From positions 646,080-710,079 of the forward strand of contig NZ_JAHQRJ010000002.1 in the NCBI RefSeq assembly GCF_019052805.1: 64,000 bases of DNA, given 5' to 3'. Within the stretch, counting starts at the first letter, position 1; each line of letters begins with the position of its first letter. Position numbers and translations under genes: made by a program. This DNA is from Noviherbaspirillum sp. L7-7A (GTDB taxonomy: Bacteria > Pseudomonadota > Gammaproteobacteria > Burkholderiales > Burkholderiaceae_D). Shown here piece after piece: positions 62,072 through 64,000 of this stretch. The notes beneath the pieces were generated by a model, which saw only the letters and a program-made list of their open reading frames with translations, was not told the origin of the DNA and did no database searches.

Positions 62072-62728
62072 TCAGGCTGGCAGCGGGTTCCAGATTAGAT
62101 AGCGCACCGCGGTCGGGTTGTAGCCGTTGCACGGATTGTTGAGCTGCGGGCAGTTGGACACCAGCACCAGCAGGTCCATCTCGGCGCGCATCTCGACATA
62201 CTTGCCGGGCGCGGAAATGCCGTCCTCGAAGGTCAGGCGGCCTTCCGGCGTCACCGGCACGTTCATGAAAAAGTTGATGTTGGAGACCACGTCGCGCTTG
62301 TCCAGGCCGCGCTCGTCATGGCCCAGCGCCAGCAGGTAATTGTCGCGGCAACTGTGCATGAAGCGCTTCTCGATGGCGTAGCGCACCGTATTGCTCTCGG
62401 AGGCGCAGGCGCCGCCCAGGGTGTCGTGGCGGCCGCAGGTGTCAGCGGTGATGGTCAGCATGGACCGGCCGGCGGAGGACATCAGCGTCGAGCCGGCGCC
62501 GAGGTACAGCCTGCCCCCTGCCGCGATGGTACGGGTAAGACTGTAGCGCTCGGATGGATCTGCCGCGCTGTAGAAGATGGTGTCGACCGCCTGGTTGCCT
62601 TCGAGGTCGACGATGCGCAGCACCTGGCCGGCCTTGAGTTCCATCAGCCAGGGTTCGCCGGCCGGGTGGATCATGTCGGCCGCGGCCAGTGCCGGGTCCA
62701 GGGTGCTTTCAGTCAGTGTGGCTTGCAT
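62072..62728 (-). CDS. DUF1989 protein (urea carboxylase-associated protein 1; carboxyguanidine deiminase subunit)
   Basis: 218 residues from ATG 62728 (MQATLTESTLDPALAAADMI); a start at 62749 adds seven residues. DUF1989 features include GQVLRIVDLEGNQAVDTIFY, then ITADTCGRHDTLGGACASES and NINFFMNVPVTPEG, with the conserved Cys/His pair of a probable metal site. In guanidine-using bacteria the two DUF1989 proteins form a heteromeric deiminase that turns carboxyguanidine into allophanate. It sits between its partner and the carboxylase gene. Confidence 0.88.
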   Translation of the reverse strand: MQATLTESTLDPALAAADMIHPAGEPWLMELKAGQVLRIVDLEGNQAVDTIFYSAADPSERYSLTRTIAAGGRLYLGAGSTLMSSAGRSMLTITADTCGRHDTLGGACASESNTVRYAIEKRFMHSCRDNYLLALGHDERGLDKRDVVSNINFFMNVPVTPEGRLTFEDGISAPGKYVEMRAEMDLLVLVSNCPQLNNPCNGYNPTAVRYLIWNPLPA

Positions 62729-62820
62729 GCTTGTTTTCCCTTCGTTCATCGTTGTTCAGGCCTGGCGCCTTCGATCGTCGCTCGTGGCCTGGCCCGCTTT
62801 ACCTGCCGTGCTACGGTCCA

Positions 62821-62852
62821 CGGTGCAGTGCCCTTCGGGTATTGCACCCTAC
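62821..62852. repeat. Single GTAGGGTGCAATACCC repeat arm
   Basis: One arm of the element seen at 7566-7680 and 52298-52411, here alone: its minus-strand reading starts GTAGGGTGCAATACCCGAAG. Bases 62849-62851 (TAG on the minus strand) are also the stop codon of the second DUF1989 gene. Confidence 0.85.
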
Positions 62853-63631
62853 AAAAAGTACCGCTCCGTGTTGATGTACCCACGCTGGTTCTCCGGGCAG
62901 GCATTGCGACAGGCATCGTCCTGGCCGGCTGTGCCGGAGCGCCAGCAGGACAGCCGCACCGGCTTGGGGTCGTAGCGGGTCGCCGGGTCCAGCGGATGCT
63001 GGCAGGCCGACAGCACTACCAGCACATTCATCTCGAAGCGCAGGTCGATGTACTGGCCTTCGCGGCGGTGCGCCGTGTCGAAGCGCAGCGCGCCATCGGC
63101 ATCCGCCACCACCTTGGAAAAGAAGTTGGCATTGGCCACCAGGTCGCGCTTGCCCATGCCCCATTTGCCCAGTTCAATCAGGCAGCCGTCCTCGCCATTG
63201 CGGAACATCGCGTTGCGGTGCTCCTGGTAACGCGCCACGCCAAAGCACCGTTCCACCAGGGCCGCGTCGGACATGCCGCAGACCGTGTCATGCCAGCCAC
63301 AGGTATCGTCGGCAATCGCGCACAGCACCCGGCCCATGTCGGAATAGAGCACATGGCCGCGGGTCAGCATCGCGGTATGCTGCGCCTTCAGGGTATCGGG
63401 CATGTTGTAGCGCTCGCTGCGTTCCTCGAAGTTGTAGAACAGCGCCGACAGGTTAGCGCCGCCATGCAGGTCGGTGATGCGCAAGGTGTTGCCGCGTCGG
63501 ACCAGCCCCGACCAGTGGGCGCCGCCCGGCATGATTTCTTCCCATAGCAGCAGCTCGGGCGAGTAGGGCGTGGAATGCGCCGGCACGGCCGCGCGGGCCA
63601 GTGCCGGCAGGGTGGAGAAAGTGGTTTGCAT
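62849..63631 (-). CDS. DUF1989 protein (urea carboxylase-associated protein 2; carboxyguanidine deiminase subunit)
   Basis: 260 residues. It shares the DUF1989 core with its neighbour: GNTLRITDLHGGANLSALFY, then CAIADDTCGWHDTVCGMSDA and NANFFSKVVADADG. The N-terminus (MQTTFSTLPALARAAVPAHS) and a Cys-containing tail (ACRNACPENQRGY) are specific to this larger subunit. Its stop codon TAG is the first triplet-overlap of a dispersed GTAGGGTGCAATACCC repeat, so the natural C-terminus may have been altered by that insertion. It follows the ABC ATPase gene by 21 bases. Confidence 0.88.
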   Translation of the reverse strand: MQTTFSTLPALARAAVPAHSTPYSPELLLWEEIMPGGAHWSGLVRRGNTLRITDLHGGANLSALFYNFEERSERYNMPDTLKAQHTAMLTRGHVLYSDMGRVLCAIADDTCGWHDTVCGMSDAALVERCFGVARYQEHRNAMFRNGEDGCLIELGKWGMGKRDLVANANFFSKVVADADGALRFDTAHRREGQYIDLRFEMNVLVVLSACQHPLDPATRYDPKPVRLSCWRSGTAGQDDACRNACPENQRGYINTERYFL

Positions 63632-63652
63632 AGGATGGGTCTCCCTCGTTGT

Positions 63653-64000
63653 TCAGGCTGCAGCTTGCAGATTTAGACGCTCCAGCAGGTCGCCGTCGGT
63701 GGCCATGCCGGAGGTGTCGCGGATGCGCGCCAGGATCTGCTTCTTCATCCCCAAAAATTCCGGCGCATGCTTCATGTCCTGCTCGCGCCGCGTCGGCAGC
63801 GGCACGTCGTAAATGGTATCGATGCGGCCGGGGCGCGGCGCCATCAGCACCACCCGCTGGCCGAGGTAGATCGCTTCCTCGACATCGTGGGTCACGAAGA
63901 CGATAGTGGTCTTCTCGATCCGGTGCACATGCAGGATCAGGTCATGCATCACTTCGCGGGTTTGGGCATCGAGCGCGCCGAACGGCTCGTCCATCAGCAG
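63653..64000 (-). CDS. ABC transporter ATPase (NitT/TauT type), partial at window edge
   Basis: The gene enters from beyond base 64000; 116 C-terminal codons are visible. They contain LMDEPFGALDAQTREVMHDL (Walker B and D-loop) and VFVTHDVEEAIYLGQRVVLM (H-loop), then a tail as in SsuB/TauB/NrtD-type ATPases. Position ahead of the DUF1989 and carboxylase genes indicates an importer for the guanidine (or urea) substrate, with binding protein and permease expected upstream outside the window. Confidence 0.92.
   Translation of the reverse strand: MLMDEPFGALDAQTREVMHDLILHVHRIEKTTIVFVTHDVEEAIYLGQRVVLMAPRPGRIDTIYDVPLPTRREQDMKHAPEFLGMKKQILARIRDTSGMATDGDLLERLNLQAAA

Overview
The window is about 65% GC, densely coded and reads as a betaproteobacterial chromosome, most likely Burkholderiales and perhaps Oxalobacteraceae (Noviherbaspirillum/Massilia/Herbaspirillum-like). 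The hints are a DUF4148 protein, a DUF3240 protein in a heavy-metal RND operon, a nir cluster with a phosphatase/kinase, tripartite tricarboxylate transporter genes and the style of the intergenic repeats. No rRNA, tRNA, CRISPR array or intact insertion sequence was seen. All family assignments come from reading motifs by eye; no search was run.

Layout. 1-2.3 kb: lipid A-type phosphoethanolamine transferase (cut by the window edge) and a PAP2 phosphatase. 2.3-9.5 kb: nitrite assimilation (nirB, nirD, nirC) behind a convincing sigma-54 promoter with two NtrC-like sites, then a 0.9 kb repeat block and a PP2C/Ser-Thr kinase fusion. 9.5-13.7 kb: a broken lipoprotein gene, an OFA-family transporter flanked by two near-identical palindromes, and an SDR enzyme. 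14-19.7 kb: a translationally coupled heavy-metal RND efflux operon. 19.8-24.2 kb: M20 peptidase, beta-barrel protein, half-size EamA protein, parD with a broken parE, and a DUF4148 protein. 24.4-32 kb: aconitase, double-winged-helix GntR regulator, leaderless binding protein and TctCBA, together a tricarboxylate uptake and use cluster. 32-35 kb: MFS exporter and GT39-like membrane protein.

35.5-51.2 kb is the most unusual locus: a lipoprotein TolC-type outer membrane protein, a periplasmic adaptor, a 3165-residue repeat protein, a GAF-like/HlyD fusion and an M50 protease/HlyD fusion, collinear and tightly spaced. It looks like an export machine for a giant surface protein, but it has no ABC transporter, RTX repeats or Sec signal on the cargo.

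51.3-56.4 kb: crotonase-family enzyme, a second copy of the large repeat block, a small stress-like protein, a papain-type protease fused to an alpha/beta hydrolase, and a disordered small protein. 56.5-64 kb (minus strand): allophanate hydrolase, a urea/guanidine carboxylase, two DUF1989 proteins and an ABC ATPase running off the window. The DUF1989 pair points to guanidine rather than urea as the nitrogen substrate. With nirBDC this gives two separate nitrogen-scavenging systems.

Several genes carry frameshifts in or near short homopolymers (lipoprotein at 9.9 kb, parE at 23.2 kb). Real decay and assembly error cannot be told apart from this sequence alone.
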